37,133 bases of DNA from Thiotrichales bacterium 35-46-9 (GCA_002281095.1 NCFI01000006.1:1-37133), one strand, 5' to 3'. Counted from the first letter of the stretch, positions 18,881 to 28,237 are shown. Program-made: numbers and translations. Notes: a model not told the origin generated them from the sequence alone.

Positions 18881-19964
18881 GGTTCAATTTGGTTTAACCC
18901 TGTTAGAGGTGGCACTTGCCGCCTCTTTTTTTAGCTCACAAACCCTGCTCGCCAAAGACACAGAGTGGCATCCTTATCTGTTGATAGATTCGTTCAATAT
19001 GTCTGAATCTATGGCCATTACCCAATTAGATGGTGGCAAAGGAGAGTTTCATAGTGGCGGCGAGCGAGCCTTTACCTCTAACTGGTTAGAAATAGGCGTA
19101 ACCTACCGTGATTGGTCACTCGGCGCGTTGTATCGTTACGAACAAAGTTATCGTTATTCGAGCGATTTTGCTGATTTTTATTACGCCATTAGTCAAGAAA
19201 ACCCGCTAACCAGTAACCGAAATTATCAACTCAACTTAGCCGCTGAACGTTGGCGAGGGTCTGGCTTGCGCCTAGCATATCAATTCGCATGGACTGACCA
19301 TCATCAACTACAACTAGGTGCTAGCTTGTTTAATGCAGACAATCTGAGCTATGGCACAATTGATGGTTATGCCAACTCTCCCACCCCTAAAACCTACAAC
19401 TACCAAGCGAATGTGAATTATCGCTATGAACAAGACGAACTCTTTGGTCGTACTACTCGCCAAGAAAGCCAAGGTCGTGGCTATGCGTTAGACCTGAAGG
19501 CAAGTGGTCAATTTAATAATGGCGTTCGTTACCAACTTTGGCTTCGCGACGCTTTAGGGAGCATTGATTGGGGCAGGACGCTGAAAACAACGGCAGTCGC
19601 AACATCGAAAGTGGTGAGTTACACGCCCGACGGCTACTTACAGGTAGCACCTGTTTTATCGGGACGAGAAGGCGCAAGTAACTTTACTCAATCCCTTTCT
19701 CCTTGGATTAATGCTAGTCTATCAGTACCTTTATCTAATCATTTTGATGCTATTCTTGCCTACCAAGAACACTACGCTTATGGTCAAAAAGGCATTGGAT
19801 TGGCGACTAAAGCACTATTTGATCGAACCAGTTTGGTTATCTTCCCCGAACAATCCTTAGTCAATCTTGGCATAGAACAAGGACACTGGCGTTTTGGTGT
19901 TGCGTCAGATGCGATTAACCTAGATGAAGCCAGAAGCTTTTGGCTAACGTTAGGTTATCGTTAA
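18858..19964 (+). CDS. Predicted outer-membrane beta-barrel protein
   Basis: The 368-residue protein has an N-terminal signal peptide, probably cut after LLA near residue 32. It then shows alternating aromatic and hydrophobic strands (WLEIGVTYRDWSLGALYRYEQ, YQLNLAAERW, YALDLKASGQF) and ends in YR after a final strand SFWLTLGYR, much like a terminal barrel strand. I do not recognise the family. It overlaps the lipoprotein gene by 23 bases, which implies coupled translation and a functional pair, for example a barrel that anchors, displays or secretes the lipoprotein. A TTG three codons downstream of the ATG is an alternative start. Assignment of location is reasonable, function unknown. Confidence 0.75.
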   Translation: MVLLKASKVQFGLTLLEVALAASFFSSQTLLAKDTEWHPYLLIDSFNMSESMAITQLDGGKGEFHSGGERAFTSNWLEIGVTYRDWSLGALYRYEQSYRYSSDFADFYYAISQENPLTSNRNYQLNLAAERWRGSGLRLAYQFAWTDHHQLQLGASLFNADNLSYGTIDGYANSPTPKTYNYQANVNYRYEQDELFGRTTRQESQGRGYALDLKASGQFNNGVRYQLWLRDALGSIDWGRTLKTTAVATSKVVSYTPDGYLQVAPVLSGREGASNFTQSLSPWINASLSVPLSNHFDAILAYQEHYAYGQKGIGLATKALFDRTSLVIFPEQSLVNLGIEQGHWRFGVASDAINLDEARSFWLTLGYR

Positions 19965-20034
19965 CCACCAAGCACGAACAACCTATTTTATTGTGCTAGA
20001 ATAATTCTTAAATAACATGCTAAGGGTGAACCAC

Positions 20035-20580
20035 ATGAGCGCACTACTTAAACCCGAATATCTACCCCATTACACTTACGACGACTATGCCCACTGGGAA
20101 GGGCAGTGGGAGCTGATTGAAGGCGTACCTTACGCCATGTCGCCAGCTCCTAATATTCGTCATCAATCGATATCGGGCAGACTTCATTGGCTCATTGCGC
20201 AGGCGCTCAAGGATTGCAAAGATTGCCAGTCACTACAAGCTGTGGACTGGAAAATCAGCCATGATACGGTCGTTCAGCCAGATAATTTGGTCACTTGCCC
20301 GAAAGCTTCGGGACAATACTTAACTCGTGCGCCCCAGCTTATTTTCGAGATACTATCACCCAGCACCGCCCACAAAGATCGCACACTCAAGTTCGACCTT
20401 TACGAACGTGAAGGCGTGCTATGGTATGTGCTAGTCGATGCTCAAGATCAGGTAGTGCATATTTTTCAACGCATTGAAGGTAAGTATCGCAAAATTGCTG
20501 ATATCAGTGATGCATCTTTTACCTTCGATTGGCAAGACTGCGCCATCAACCTTAATGTTAACGAATTGTGGGAAGACTAA
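20035..20580 (+). CDS. Uma2-family (DUF820) PD-(D/E)XK nuclease-like protein
   Basis: The 181-residue protein carries family blocks: YTYDDYAHWEGQWELIEGVPYAMSPAPNIRHQ at the start, DTVVQPDNLVTC with the catalytic-type Asp, and LIFEILSPSTAHKDRTLKFDLYEREGVLWYVLVD with Glu and Lys-like positions. The fold is a restriction-endonuclease-like domain. Uma2 proteins are abundant in cyanobacteria and scattered in proteobacteria, often in mobile or multi-copy form, with no agreed function. The ATG at 20035 follows TAAGGGTG at proper distance and is preferred over 20017. The gene converges on gspE with a six-base gap and could have arrived with the preceding pair. Confidence 0.85.
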   Translation: MSALLKPEYLPHYTYDDYAHWEGQWELIEGVPYAMSPAPNIRHQSISGRLHWLIAQALKDCKDCQSLQAVDWKISHDTVVQPDNLVTCPKASGQYLTRAPQLIFEILSPSTAHKDRTLKFDLYEREGVLWYVLVDAQDQVVHIFQRIEGKYRKIADISDASFTFDWQDCAINLNVNELWED

Positions 20581-20586
20581 CCCAGC

Positions 20587-22053
20587 CTACCCCTGCGTGA
20601 CTCTTAACACTTCGGCCAGTGTGGTATTGCCTGCTATGGCTTGCTCGAAGCCATTATCACGCAAAGATTTCATGCCCATACTGCGTACATAGGCTTCCAT
20701 CGCTTGTTCGCTTTCGCCTGAATGAATGAGATGGCGCAGGGTTTCATCAACGCTAATCCATTCATAAATGGCCATACGACCGGCAAAACCCGACGGGCAA
20801 TCGGGGCTAGACCCCGGTTCAAATAAAGACAAAGGCACCTCAACCGGACGCGACAATAAGCGACATTCCGCCTCATCAGCGGCACGGGAGAGCTTCACAC
20901 TGGGGCACAAACGACGCACCAGTCGTTGCGCCAAAATACCGACTAACGACGAAGCCAGCAAAAAAGGTTCGACACCCATATCACGCAAGCGGGTAATAGC
21001 ACCAATGGCGGTATTGGTATGCAGGGTCGATAACACCAAATGCCCGGTTAACGAAGCCTGAACGGCAATTTGCGCCGTTTCACCATCTCGAACTTCCCCC
21101 ACCATCACCACATCGGGGTCTTGACGCAAAATAGCACGTAGCCCACGGGCAAAAGTCATATCGGTTTTTAAGTTGACCTGCGTTTGACTGATGCCATTCA
21201 GCTCGTATTCAACAGGATCTTCCACCGTCATGATGTTACGCTCTACCGCATTCAAGTGCGACAATGCCGCATAAAGCGTGGTGGTTTTGCCCGAACCCGT
21301 TGGCCCGGTGACCAAAATAATACCGTGCGCTTTGGCTAAATTCGCATGAATACCCTTAAATACCTGTTCGGGCATACCTAATTGCGATAGGGATAACAAG
21401 CCTGCACTCTTATCGAGCAAACGTAACACCACCCGCTCACCATATTGCGAAGGCAGGGTCGAAACGCGCAAATCAACCATGCGCGAGCCTAATTGCAGCG
21501 CAATACGACCATCTTGTGGCAAACGTTTTTCGGCAATATCCAAACGTGCCATCACCTTTAAGCGCGAAATGAGCAAGGGCGCAAAGGTGGCTTTCGGTTC
21601 TAATACCGTTTGTAACATCCCGTCCATGCGGAAACGCACACGCAGAGTATCTTCAAAAGGTTCTAAATGAATATCCGAAGCTTTACGCTTAATCGCTTCG
21701 GCTAGGGTGGCATTCAAGAAACGAATCACCGGCGCTTCGTCATTAGAAGCGAGCAAGTCTTCCTTTTGCACCCGCATCAGATCAAAAGCGTCACTCATGT
21801 CTAATGCATCGAGCATGGTTTCACTGCCCGACAATTCGCCACCATCGGCATAAACACGCGACACGGCCAACTCATACTGAGCGACGCTAACAGGCTGCAC
21901 CTGTGGCGCAACAGAATGACTGGCACGTAAGGCTTCTAACAATGCCGAAGCTGTGGCATCGGGGCGCACCAACAGCATCCAACCTTCCAATTCATGCACC
22001 AACAGCACACCCTGTCCTTGCACAAAATGATAAGGGAAGCGCAAACTACTCAT
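20587..22053 (-). CDS. gspE: Type II secretion system ATPase E
   Basis: This hexameric cytosolic ATPase drives pseudopilus assembly. It has an N-terminal GspL-binding region, then a Walker A GPTGSGKTTTL at 250-260, the Asp box near 278 (VEDPVEY), Walker B MVGEVRDGETA at 317-327 and a His box LSTLHTN near 341-347. The length of 488 residues is normal. The C-terminal zinc-binding motif, CxxC...CxxC in most GspE proteins, is degenerate: single Cys383 (LCPSVK) and single Cys419 (PDCPSGF) remain, with Cys397 between them. It is the last gene of the gspCDE block, ten bases from gspD; gspF does not follow it. Confidence 0.97.
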   Translation of the reverse strand: MSSLRFPYHFVQGQGVLLVHELEGWMLLVRPDATASALLEALRASHSVAPQVQPVSVAQYELAVSRVYADGGELSGSETMLDALDMSDAFDLMRVQKEDLLASNDEAPVIRFLNATLAEAIKRKASDIHLEPFEDTLRVRFRMDGMLQTVLEPKATFAPLLISRLKVMARLDIAEKRLPQDGRIALQLGSRMVDLRVSTLPSQYGERVVLRLLDKSAGLLSLSQLGMPEQVFKGIHANLAKAHGIILVTGPTGSGKTTTLYAALSHLNAVERNIMTVEDPVEYELNGISQTQVNLKTDMTFARGLRAILRQDPDVVMVGEVRDGETAQIAVQASLTGHLVLSTLHTNTAIGAITRLRDMGVEPFLLASSLVGILAQRLVRRLCPSVKLSRAADEAECRLLSRPVEVPLSLFEPGSSPDCPSGFAGRMAIYEWISVDETLRHLIHSGESEQAMEAYVRSMGMKSLRDNGFEQAIAGNTTLAEVLRVTQG

Positions 22054-22063
22054 GCTGAAGCAC

Positions 22064-24157
22064 TCATGGCACTAGCGGCTCGCTGGTCATATTGAGTCGG
22101 TCTTCGACGGGCGCTGGTTTGGCTCTTTTGGCAATCACAAAATCCTCTGCCAACAACTCACTGACATTAAGCGGTAAACGGGGTGACACCAGCTCACGGT
22201 TATTGGTTTGTTTGCGCTCTATCAGCCCTTCCGATTGTTGCTGTAACTTATTGTATTTAGAGGCTGCATAAGCGACGGCTAATTGGTCATCACGCACAAT
22301 TCGCGGGCGTAGAAACACCATCAAGTTTTTGCGCTTAACGGTGTTTTCTTTGTAAGAAAATAAAGCGCCTAATACCGGAATATCTCCCAAGCCGGGGACT
22401 TTCGCTAAAGACTCACTTTCCGACTCATCCATCAAGCCACCCAGCACCACTAGGTTGCCATCGGTGACCAGCACATTGGTTTTGATTTCCCGTTTCGAGG
22501 TCACCAAATCAACCGAACCCAAGGTGGTTTTAGAATTGGGAATTAAGCTCGAAACCGATTGTTCAATTTCCAAGCGAATACTATCACCCTCGTTAATTTG
22601 CGGTTTCACTTTCAGTTTTAAGCCCACATCTTGACGCTTAATCGTTTGAAACGGACTGCCTATCGTTCCTGTCGTACCTGTGGTACCCGTTGCCGCATAG
22701 CTACCTGTGCTGAAAGGCACTTCTTGGCCAACAATCATACTCGCTTCTTCATTATCCATGGTCACTAACGAGGGCGTTGACAGAATGTTGTTATCGGTAT
22801 TCGAACGTAAAGCACGCAATAGCGCGCCCCAGCCTTGGTCATTGCCATAGCTCTCACCCACCACGGCGGTTACGCCCGTACCACTCACCGACCCTAATGC
22901 GCCCCCAGTACCCCCTGTTGCCGCACCCGTGGCAATTTTCGCTAAACTATCGTCTAAACTAAACACACCCGCCCCATTAGGGCCAACGGCTACCCAGCTC
23001 GCGCCCAGCTGCTGACGTTGCTCTTCTGACACTTCGGCAATAATGGCCTCAATAATGACCTGTGCACGGCGTACATCCAAACGACGAATCACTTCACGCA
23101 AGGTCGCAATCAGTTGCGGCGGTGCACTAATCACCACGGCATTCATGCGCTCATCGGCTTCGATACTGATATCACTATCCGATGAACCACTTTTTTTCTT
23201 CGCGACTTTAGCAACGGCAACCGGCTTAGTACCACCATCACCGATGTTCGGCTCACCAGCATCACCCCCAACTTGCTCGGCTGCCGCTAGGGTGGCACCT
23301 GCACCCGCAATATTTTGCAGAATCGGGGCTAAATCCGTTGCTTTGGCGTATTGTAAATAAATGACCTGAACCCGTCCTTGCTGCTGAACCGGTGAATCAA
23401 TTTGCGCCAGCAAGGCACGCGCAGCCATGCGTTGTGCTTCACCACCCGATAAAATCAAGCGATTCGCGCGCAAATCGGGCGCTACCACTAGGGCAAGCTC
23501 TTTATCTAGTCCTGTGTTCAGGGTTTTCATCAAACTGGTCGCTTCTTCCGCCGACAAGTAATTTAACTGCACCACTTCGTAACTGTGTTGAAAAGGCACA
23601 TCGACACGCGACACTACTTCCTTGATGCGAGCAATGTTGCCCGAACGATCGGTAACAATCAGCTTATTTGAATCGGGATTCGCCACTAAATGCCCTTCAT
23701 TCGCCACCAGCGGACGCAATAAGGCCACCAACTTATTGGCCGACACATGCTTGAGGCTAATCACTTGCGTCACCCAATCGTCTTCATCACGACTAGCACC
23801 AACGCGTTGCGCTCGATCACGCACCACATTCACCGGAACAATCTCAACCAAATCGCCATTTTCTAGGGCAGCAAAACCATGCACTTTCAGAAAAGACAGA
23901 AAGGTTTGATACAGCTTATTCGGCTGTAGTCCTGTATTAGTCGTGAAGCTCACTTTGGCTTTAACACGCGGATCAATGACAAAATTCTTGCCCGTTACCT
24001 GCGCCACGGCTTCAGCCACTTGGGCAATTTCAACCTCTTTTAGATTAATGACCATCGCCGCTTCTTTTGAGCTGGGCGAAGTTGTGGCGGCTTCCACGCT
24101 AGCACCGCTGAGTAAACTCACCAGCAACCATACACTGAGTTGAATTCTTGTTACCAT
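22064..24157 (-). CDS. gspD: Type II secretion system outer-membrane secretin D
   Basis: The secretin forms the outer-membrane channel. From the ATG at 24157 it is 697 residues, beginning with a signal peptide (VTRIQLSVWLLVSLLSGASVEA). It then has an N0 domain (INLKEVEIAQVAEAVAQVTGKNFVIDPRVKAKVSF), N1-N3 domains with repeated LNYLSAEEATSLM-type blocks, a Ser/Asp/Lys insert, and the secretin core with VPFSTGSY and LGGLMDESESESLAKVPGLGDIPVLGALF. The C-terminal tail is suited to pilotin binding, though no pilotin gene is seen. An earlier ATG at 24169 overlaps gspC by 19 bases and has only an AGGA one base before it, so the later start, about 12 bases after that AGGA, is favoured, though not certain. 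Confidence 0.96.
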   Translation of the reverse strand: MVTRIQLSVWLLVSLLSGASVEAATTSPSSKEAAMVINLKEVEIAQVAEAVAQVTGKNFVIDPRVKAKVSFTTNTGLQPNKLYQTFLSFLKVHGFAALENGDLVEIVPVNVVRDRAQRVGASRDEDDWVTQVISLKHVSANKLVALLRPLVANEGHLVANPDSNKLIVTDRSGNIARIKEVVSRVDVPFQHSYEVVQLNYLSAEEATSLMKTLNTGLDKELALVVAPDLRANRLILSGGEAQRMAARALLAQIDSPVQQQGRVQVIYLQYAKATDLAPILQNIAGAGATLAAAEQVGGDAGEPNIGDGGTKPVAVAKVAKKKSGSSDSDISIEADERMNAVVISAPPQLIATLREVIRRLDVRRAQVIIEAIIAEVSEEQRQQLGASWVAVGPNGAGVFSLDDSLAKIATGAATGGTGGALGSVSGTGVTAVVGESYGNDQGWGALLRALRSNTDNNILSTPSLVTMDNEEASMIVGQEVPFSTGSYAATGTTGTTGTIGSPFQTIKRQDVGLKLKVKPQINEGDSIRLEIEQSVSSLIPNSKTTLGSVDLVTSKREIKTNVLVTDGNLVVLGGLMDESESESLAKVPGLGDIPVLGALFSYKENTVKRKNLMVFLRPRIVRDDQLAVAYAASKYNKLQQQSEGLIERKQTNNRELVSPRLPLNVSELLAEDFVIAKRAKPAPVEDRLNMTSEPLVP

Positions 24158-25011
24158 GTGACCGACCATTCCTGTTCTTTTCCTGCTCGTAATACTTTGA
24201 CACTCGCACCTGCGCCATCAAGCACACTGGGCAAGCTGGCTAATTTAGCCATCCATTCGCTCATCGGTTGACCATTCAGGGCTAACAGTTGATCGCCCAC
24301 CATAAAACCGAGTTGCTTAAAAATCGCTTCTTGCCCTGACTTAGGCTGTACCAGCACGCTGACCAAACGACCCTGCTCAAATTGTGGTTGTAAATTGAGC
24401 CATTGCATGGCCGTGGTCGGATTTTGTTTTGCTTGTTGACGCAATTCACTCAAATTGACGGCAGACGATGCGCTGGGAGACACTGAAACCACTGCCGAAG
24501 CCGTGGGTTGTTGCTGTGACGAGGCCAGCTTGAGCCATTTACTGCCTTGCTTAGTGAGCAGTTGTACCTGTGTTGCTTCAATGCGCTCGACTTTTACCCC
24601 TTGAGGCGTGAGCTGATTTTCTTGCAACCAGACTAGCCCACCACCACTGCCTTGTTGCACCAAAGCGAGCTTTATGGCGTCATCGATCAGTACGCCCAAC
24701 AACTGCCAACCGTTAAGCACACTGGCATCGGCAAAGGCTTCAGACTGGGTAGTGATGGCAGAGGTGGTGGTGCTGGGAAATAGCTGTTGCCATGAAACGG
24801 ATCTTTCTGGAATATGAGCTACACTAGTTACGGTAGGTAAACTCGTTAAGTTTGTTGGCGTTAACACTAACCAGACCCAACGCGCCGTTTGCCAAGACAA
24901 AGTCACCAGCAATACTGCAGCCACCAACCAACGCAACCTTGGGCGATTGAGTTTAGAAAATGTTCGAGCTGAAGAAGCAATGAAACTTCTGTTTAACAAG
25001 GTTGTATTCAT
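24151..25011 (-). CDS. gspC: Type II secretion system inner-membrane protein C
   Basis: GspC bridges the inner-membrane platform and the secretin. The 286-residue protein has a cytosolic N-terminus, one transmembrane helix at about 28-50, and a periplasmic HR domain that includes LNGWQLLGVLIDDAIKLALVQQ. A C-terminal PDZ-like domain follows (RLVSVLVQPKSGQEAIFKQLGFMVGDQLLALNGQPM). Domain order and size fit GspC of the PDZ type. It is the first gene of the gspCDE block, 62 bases downstream of the diheme cytochrome gene on the same strand, and overlaps gspD slightly. No strong promoter is obvious in that gap, so read-through from the cytochrome gene is possible. Confidence 0.93.
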   Translation of the reverse strand: MNTTLLNRSFIASSARTFSKLNRPRLRWLVAAVLLVTLSWQTARWVWLVLTPTNLTSLPTVTSVAHIPERSVSWQQLFPSTTTSAITTQSEAFADASVLNGWQLLGVLIDDAIKLALVQQGSGGGLVWLQENQLTPQGVKVERIEATQVQLLTKQGSKWLKLASSQQQPTASAVVSVSPSASSAVNLSELRQQAKQNPTTAMQWLNLQPQFEQGRLVSVLVQPKSGQEAIFKQLGFMVGDQLLALNGQPMSEWMAKLASLPSVLDGAGASVKVLRAGKEQEWSVTW

Positions 25012-25073
25012 TGCTGCTTATTATAAGGCGTACTTAAACAGCACAAACGACTTTTTTAGTGTTTGATTAACCA

Positions 25074-27053
25074 TCACTTCACAAACGGTCGATAATCAGG
25101 CCAATAAGCACCACCCTGCTCAAAAGGCAGGTCTGGGTTAATTTCCGTCAAGCTATCACCAGCACGATAAGTCACACTAGCAGGATTATCCTGCTCGACA
25201 CTGCGCTCACTAATCACTTCACCAAACGCATGCGGCTGACCATTCAGTCTAAGTGGCTGTTGCTCAGCTGCACGATAGGCTTTGAACGTATGCGGTGTTT
25301 GTGCAAACACATCCTTACCCAAGGTATAACGCTGACTGACCACCACTTGGCGGTAACGTGCCGCGCCCGCTAAGGCATCCGCTTTCGGCGGATAAAAGAG
25401 ACTTGCATGAATTTTGCCATCGGCATTCACATAATCGCCCTTAGCCGTCATTTCGCGCAACAACTTTTGACGCTCTAGGTTACTGCTTCGATAGCCTTGC
25501 GCACTGCTGACATCAATAGCTGGCCAGTTACTCGAATAACCTTTGTCGGCACGAATATGATCAGCTAAAAAGACCTCGATACTTGTGGGCATGTCGCCGT
25601 AAAGATTGGCACCCACAACATGCTCTAAGAATAAGCGATACTCTCCTTTATTGGCATCGCGATTCTGCGGTTCGGCCAGAGTTACGCCCTTGGTTTTGTC
25701 GTAACCCAAATAGTTCATTTCTTGCCAGCCTAAGCCGTTGGGTAATTGGCGCGGAAATGCCCAAGTACTATCGACAGTATTGCCGACACCGCTGGTGAAA
25801 GTAGGCATTTCGGTTTCGCGCACACCCGAATGGCAACCAATACACTGCATCATTTCTTCACGATGTTGAGGACGTAAATCGCCCTTAGCATCTTCAATAA
25901 AGCCGACCAGATACCAACCCGCGCCATTATCTACCCAGCCTTGGCTATCGTTACCATAAATGGCGGTGGGTTCAGCCCCAGCAGTAGGGCGTTGCCCATT
26001 CGGGTTGTAGTCTTCCCATTTAATCATATAGCGCACTTCTTTCACTCGCTGACTGCGCATTCCGGGGAAACGACTGACACTGGCATCACGTCCATCGGCA
26101 TCGACATCGACATAATGTAAGGAATGCGCAAATTCAGTCCCTACAGGATAAACGCCTTTTTGCACGGCAACACCACTGGCTTTACCTAAGTAAGTTTTAG
26201 CGTCTTGTTCGGTTAGTCGGTCTTGAACCGCTTTAGCCAACAGATCAAGGTTCTGTGTATAAATAGTGGTATCAAACTTACCCTGATCATTTTGCATAAA
26301 CGCCACCGGTAGACGAATGTAAATGCCCGAAACCGAACCTGTCTGTGGACTAAAAATGCCATATGGCATGAAATTAATGGCACGCCACCCTGTCATGATG
26401 CCTTGCGCATCACGGTAGAAGCCCGCTTCCATGCGTTGACTGCGAACAAAACCGTCCGCTTGTGCTGGTAAATCGGCGGGGTTAAGAGCAGGCAATAATC
26501 GAAAAGGCGACTCACCACCGGCATCCCAGTAGGCATCTTGTTTCGGGCGTTGGGCATAGGCTTTCGACCAGTTGTCTTGTCGCAGATAACTTTGCATATC
26601 CCAAGCTTGGCTATCCACGCCCAAACCCGCTACATAAGCCGCAAGCTTTTCGGGATATAAGGTATTTTCCCAGCGATTAATGGTTGCCAGCGGCGTGCTG
26701 TTGTTATAGGGCGCAAAGCTATACTCTAATTGAAAGTTACCAATATCGGCAAAGGCACCCGCTTGCGGGTTATTGTTACCCATACCCGTTTTCCACACGC
26801 CATTGGTATGACAGAACAAACAGGCATTTTGTGTACCGCTCGCCGTTTCAATGTAACACTGAGCTGGCACTTGTGCATAAGGGTTACTGAAATGCGATGG
26901 CGGCGTCATGTCACCCACCAACGGCGTTATCCCTGTTGCGGCACTGGCTTTTTTTTCGGGCGTTAAGGCATCGGTATAGTAGAGATAACCCATCACGGCG
27001 ACGGTAATCAAGCCCGCGCGGATAGCGGAACTTTTCCAAATTGATGGCGTCAT
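25074..27053 (-). CDS. Large exported diheme c-type cytochrome of unknown function
   Basis: The 659-residue protein has an N-terminal hydrophobic segment (about residues 11-25) acting as signal or anchor. Two haem c sites are present, CLFCH at 78-82 and CIGCH at 404-408. Between and after them the protein is long, Trp/Tyr-rich and globular, with HREEMMQCIGCHSGVRETEMPTF preceding a conserved-looking TWAFPRQLPN. I do not recognise a named family; the architecture resembles uncharacterised large periplasmic or surface cytochromes. The ribosome site AAGGGAGA is strong. A sigma70-like promoter lies just upstream. It stands immediately before gspC on the same strand, which may be chance or may link it to secretion. 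Redox activity follows from the haem sites; the partner is unknown. Confidence 0.85.
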   Translation of the reverse strand: MTPSIWKSSAIRAGLITVAVMGYLYYTDALTPEKKASAATGITPLVGDMTPPSHFSNPYAQVPAQCYIETASGTQNACLFCHTNGVWKTGMGNNNPQAGAFADIGNFQLEYSFAPYNNSTPLATINRWENTLYPEKLAAYVAGLGVDSQAWDMQSYLRQDNWSKAYAQRPKQDAYWDAGGESPFRLLPALNPADLPAQADGFVRSQRMEAGFYRDAQGIMTGWRAINFMPYGIFSPQTGSVSGIYIRLPVAFMQNDQGKFDTTIYTQNLDLLAKAVQDRLTEQDAKTYLGKASGVAVQKGVYPVGTEFAHSLHYVDVDADGRDASVSRFPGMRSQRVKEVRYMIKWEDYNPNGQRPTAGAEPTAIYGNDSQGWVDNGAGWYLVGFIEDAKGDLRPQHREEMMQCIGCHSGVRETEMPTFTSGVGNTVDSTWAFPRQLPNGLGWQEMNYLGYDKTKGVTLAEPQNRDANKGEYRLFLEHVVGANLYGDMPTSIEVFLADHIRADKGYSSNWPAIDVSSAQGYRSSNLERQKLLREMTAKGDYVNADGKIHASLFYPPKADALAGAARYRQVVVSQRYTLGKDVFAQTPHTFKAYRAAEQQPLRLNGQPHAFGEVISERSVEQDNPASVTYRAGDSLTEINPDLPFEQGGAYWPDYRPFVK

Positions 27054-27107
27054 AATGCTGTCTCCCTTAATACCCTTGCCATAGCCAATATCAGTGCATA
27101 ACTTCTT

Positions 27108-27135
27108 ATTTTACGTGATTCATGCCCGTTCTCAA
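27108..27135 (-). promoter_or_regulatory. Sigma70-like promoter upstream of the diheme cytochrome gene
   Basis: Read on the minus strand, TTGAGA (27135-27130) and TAAAAT (27113-27108) are separated by 16 bases. Each hexamer matches consensus at five of six positions. The start codon at 27053 lies about 55 bases downstream of the -10, after a good ribosome site. It lies in the 101-base gap between the histidine kinase stop and the cytochrome start. Confidence 0.5.
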
Positions 27136-27154
27136 TCTTACATTTGTATGAAAT

Positions 27155-28237
27155 TCACGATTTAGGTCTAATGCCAGCACCCCCTAAGCAACGTTCTATA
27201 CGCAACCCTGCCATATCTGCCAACCAAAGGCTACTGAGCAACCCCAGCCCTACCCCTTTAGCCATCGGACGTTGATGTGACTTAACCGCTTTCCAAACGT
27301 TATCGGGTATTCCCGCTCCTTCATCGGTTATCTTTAATTGCCAACCCGTCTTACTGACTTGCAAAACCACGCGCACCTGTCCCTGACCATGCACCTGCGC
27401 ATTGACGATCACATTTTGTACAATACGGTTAAGCAAATTCGGCACTGACTGCTGCAATAGACTCTCAGAGGTCAGCTCGAACCATACCGAAGGAAAAGCA
27501 CGCTGCCAGCTTTGCCAACAGACACCCAGCGTCGTTTGAGGCAGCTTCCCCTTTTCATCGGCTTGCGCCAAGGTTAAGGCGGTTTCAATTTGCTCCGACA
27601 TGGTTTGAATCTGCTCGCTAAATAGCTTCTGTTCCGAAGCATCCAACTGCGGTAATAGCGCTAATTGCAATTGCAAGCGGGTTAAGGGCGTGCGTAAATC
27701 ATGCGCCAAGCCAGACAACATCACTTGCTGACGCAGCATTTGACGTTGCCACCGTTGTTGCCACCAAAGCGCCAATAACGTGCCCAACATGGCCACCGCA
27801 CTGACGGCAAAAAACAAACCAAAAATCCAACCCAAACGCGGACTGGGCGCACGCAACACAATGGGTTCATCCTCTACCAGCAGTAGCACCTCGACAATGC
27901 CCTGCTGCATGTGAACCTGATTAGGATATTCTCCCTGCGCAATGAGCGCCTGCTCAACCCAGTCGGCATACCAATGCGGTTTCCATGACTCATCCACAAG
28001 CGGCAATACACCGCGTTCGACAACCAGTCCTGTATCTTGTTGTAAACTTTCCATAAAAGCAGGGCGACGGTCGGGACTTAGTTCTTGCCAAGTTTTCGCC
28101 GAAATAGCCATCAAGCCAGCCAAATCGGCAGCAGATCGTTTTGCCAAAGGCACGGCAACAAACACCAGAGCCAACAGCAACACCAACAGTTGCAAAGTCA
28201 GTACCAGCCACCATAACCAACGACTGAAGCTTTTCAT
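27155..28237 (-). CDS. Membrane sensor histidine kinase, EnvZ-like architecture
   Basis: The 360-residue kinase has transmembrane helices at about 9-30 and 135-157 flanking a periplasmic sensing domain of roughly 100 residues. The HisKA H-box GLAHDLRTPLTRL follows with phospho-acceptor His169, then an N-box QNVIVNAQVHG (Asn265/Asn269), a G1-type box TDEGAGIP with Asp295 and a Gly-rich GVGLGLL. The layout matches EnvZ/RstB-type kinases that pair with OmpR-family regulators. It overlaps the response-regulator gene by ATGA. The periplasmic domain shows no obvious ligand motif, so the signal is unknown. Confidence 0.92.
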   Translation of the reverse strand: MKSFSRWLWWLVLTLQLLVLLLALVFVAVPLAKRSAADLAGLMAISAKTWQELSPDRRPAFMESLQQDTGLVVERGVLPLVDESWKPHWYADWVEQALIAQGEYPNQVHMQQGIVEVLLLVEDEPIVLRAPSPRLGWIFGLFFAVSAVAMLGTLLALWWQQRWQRQMLRQQVMLSGLAHDLRTPLTRLQLQLALLPQLDASEQKLFSEQIQTMSEQIETALTLAQADEKGKLPQTTLGVCWQSWQRAFPSVWFELTSESLLQQSVPNLLNRIVQNVIVNAQVHGQGQVRVVLQVSKTGWQLKITDEGAGIPDNVWKAVKSHQRPMAKGVGLGLLSSLWLADMAGLRIERCLGGAGIRPKS

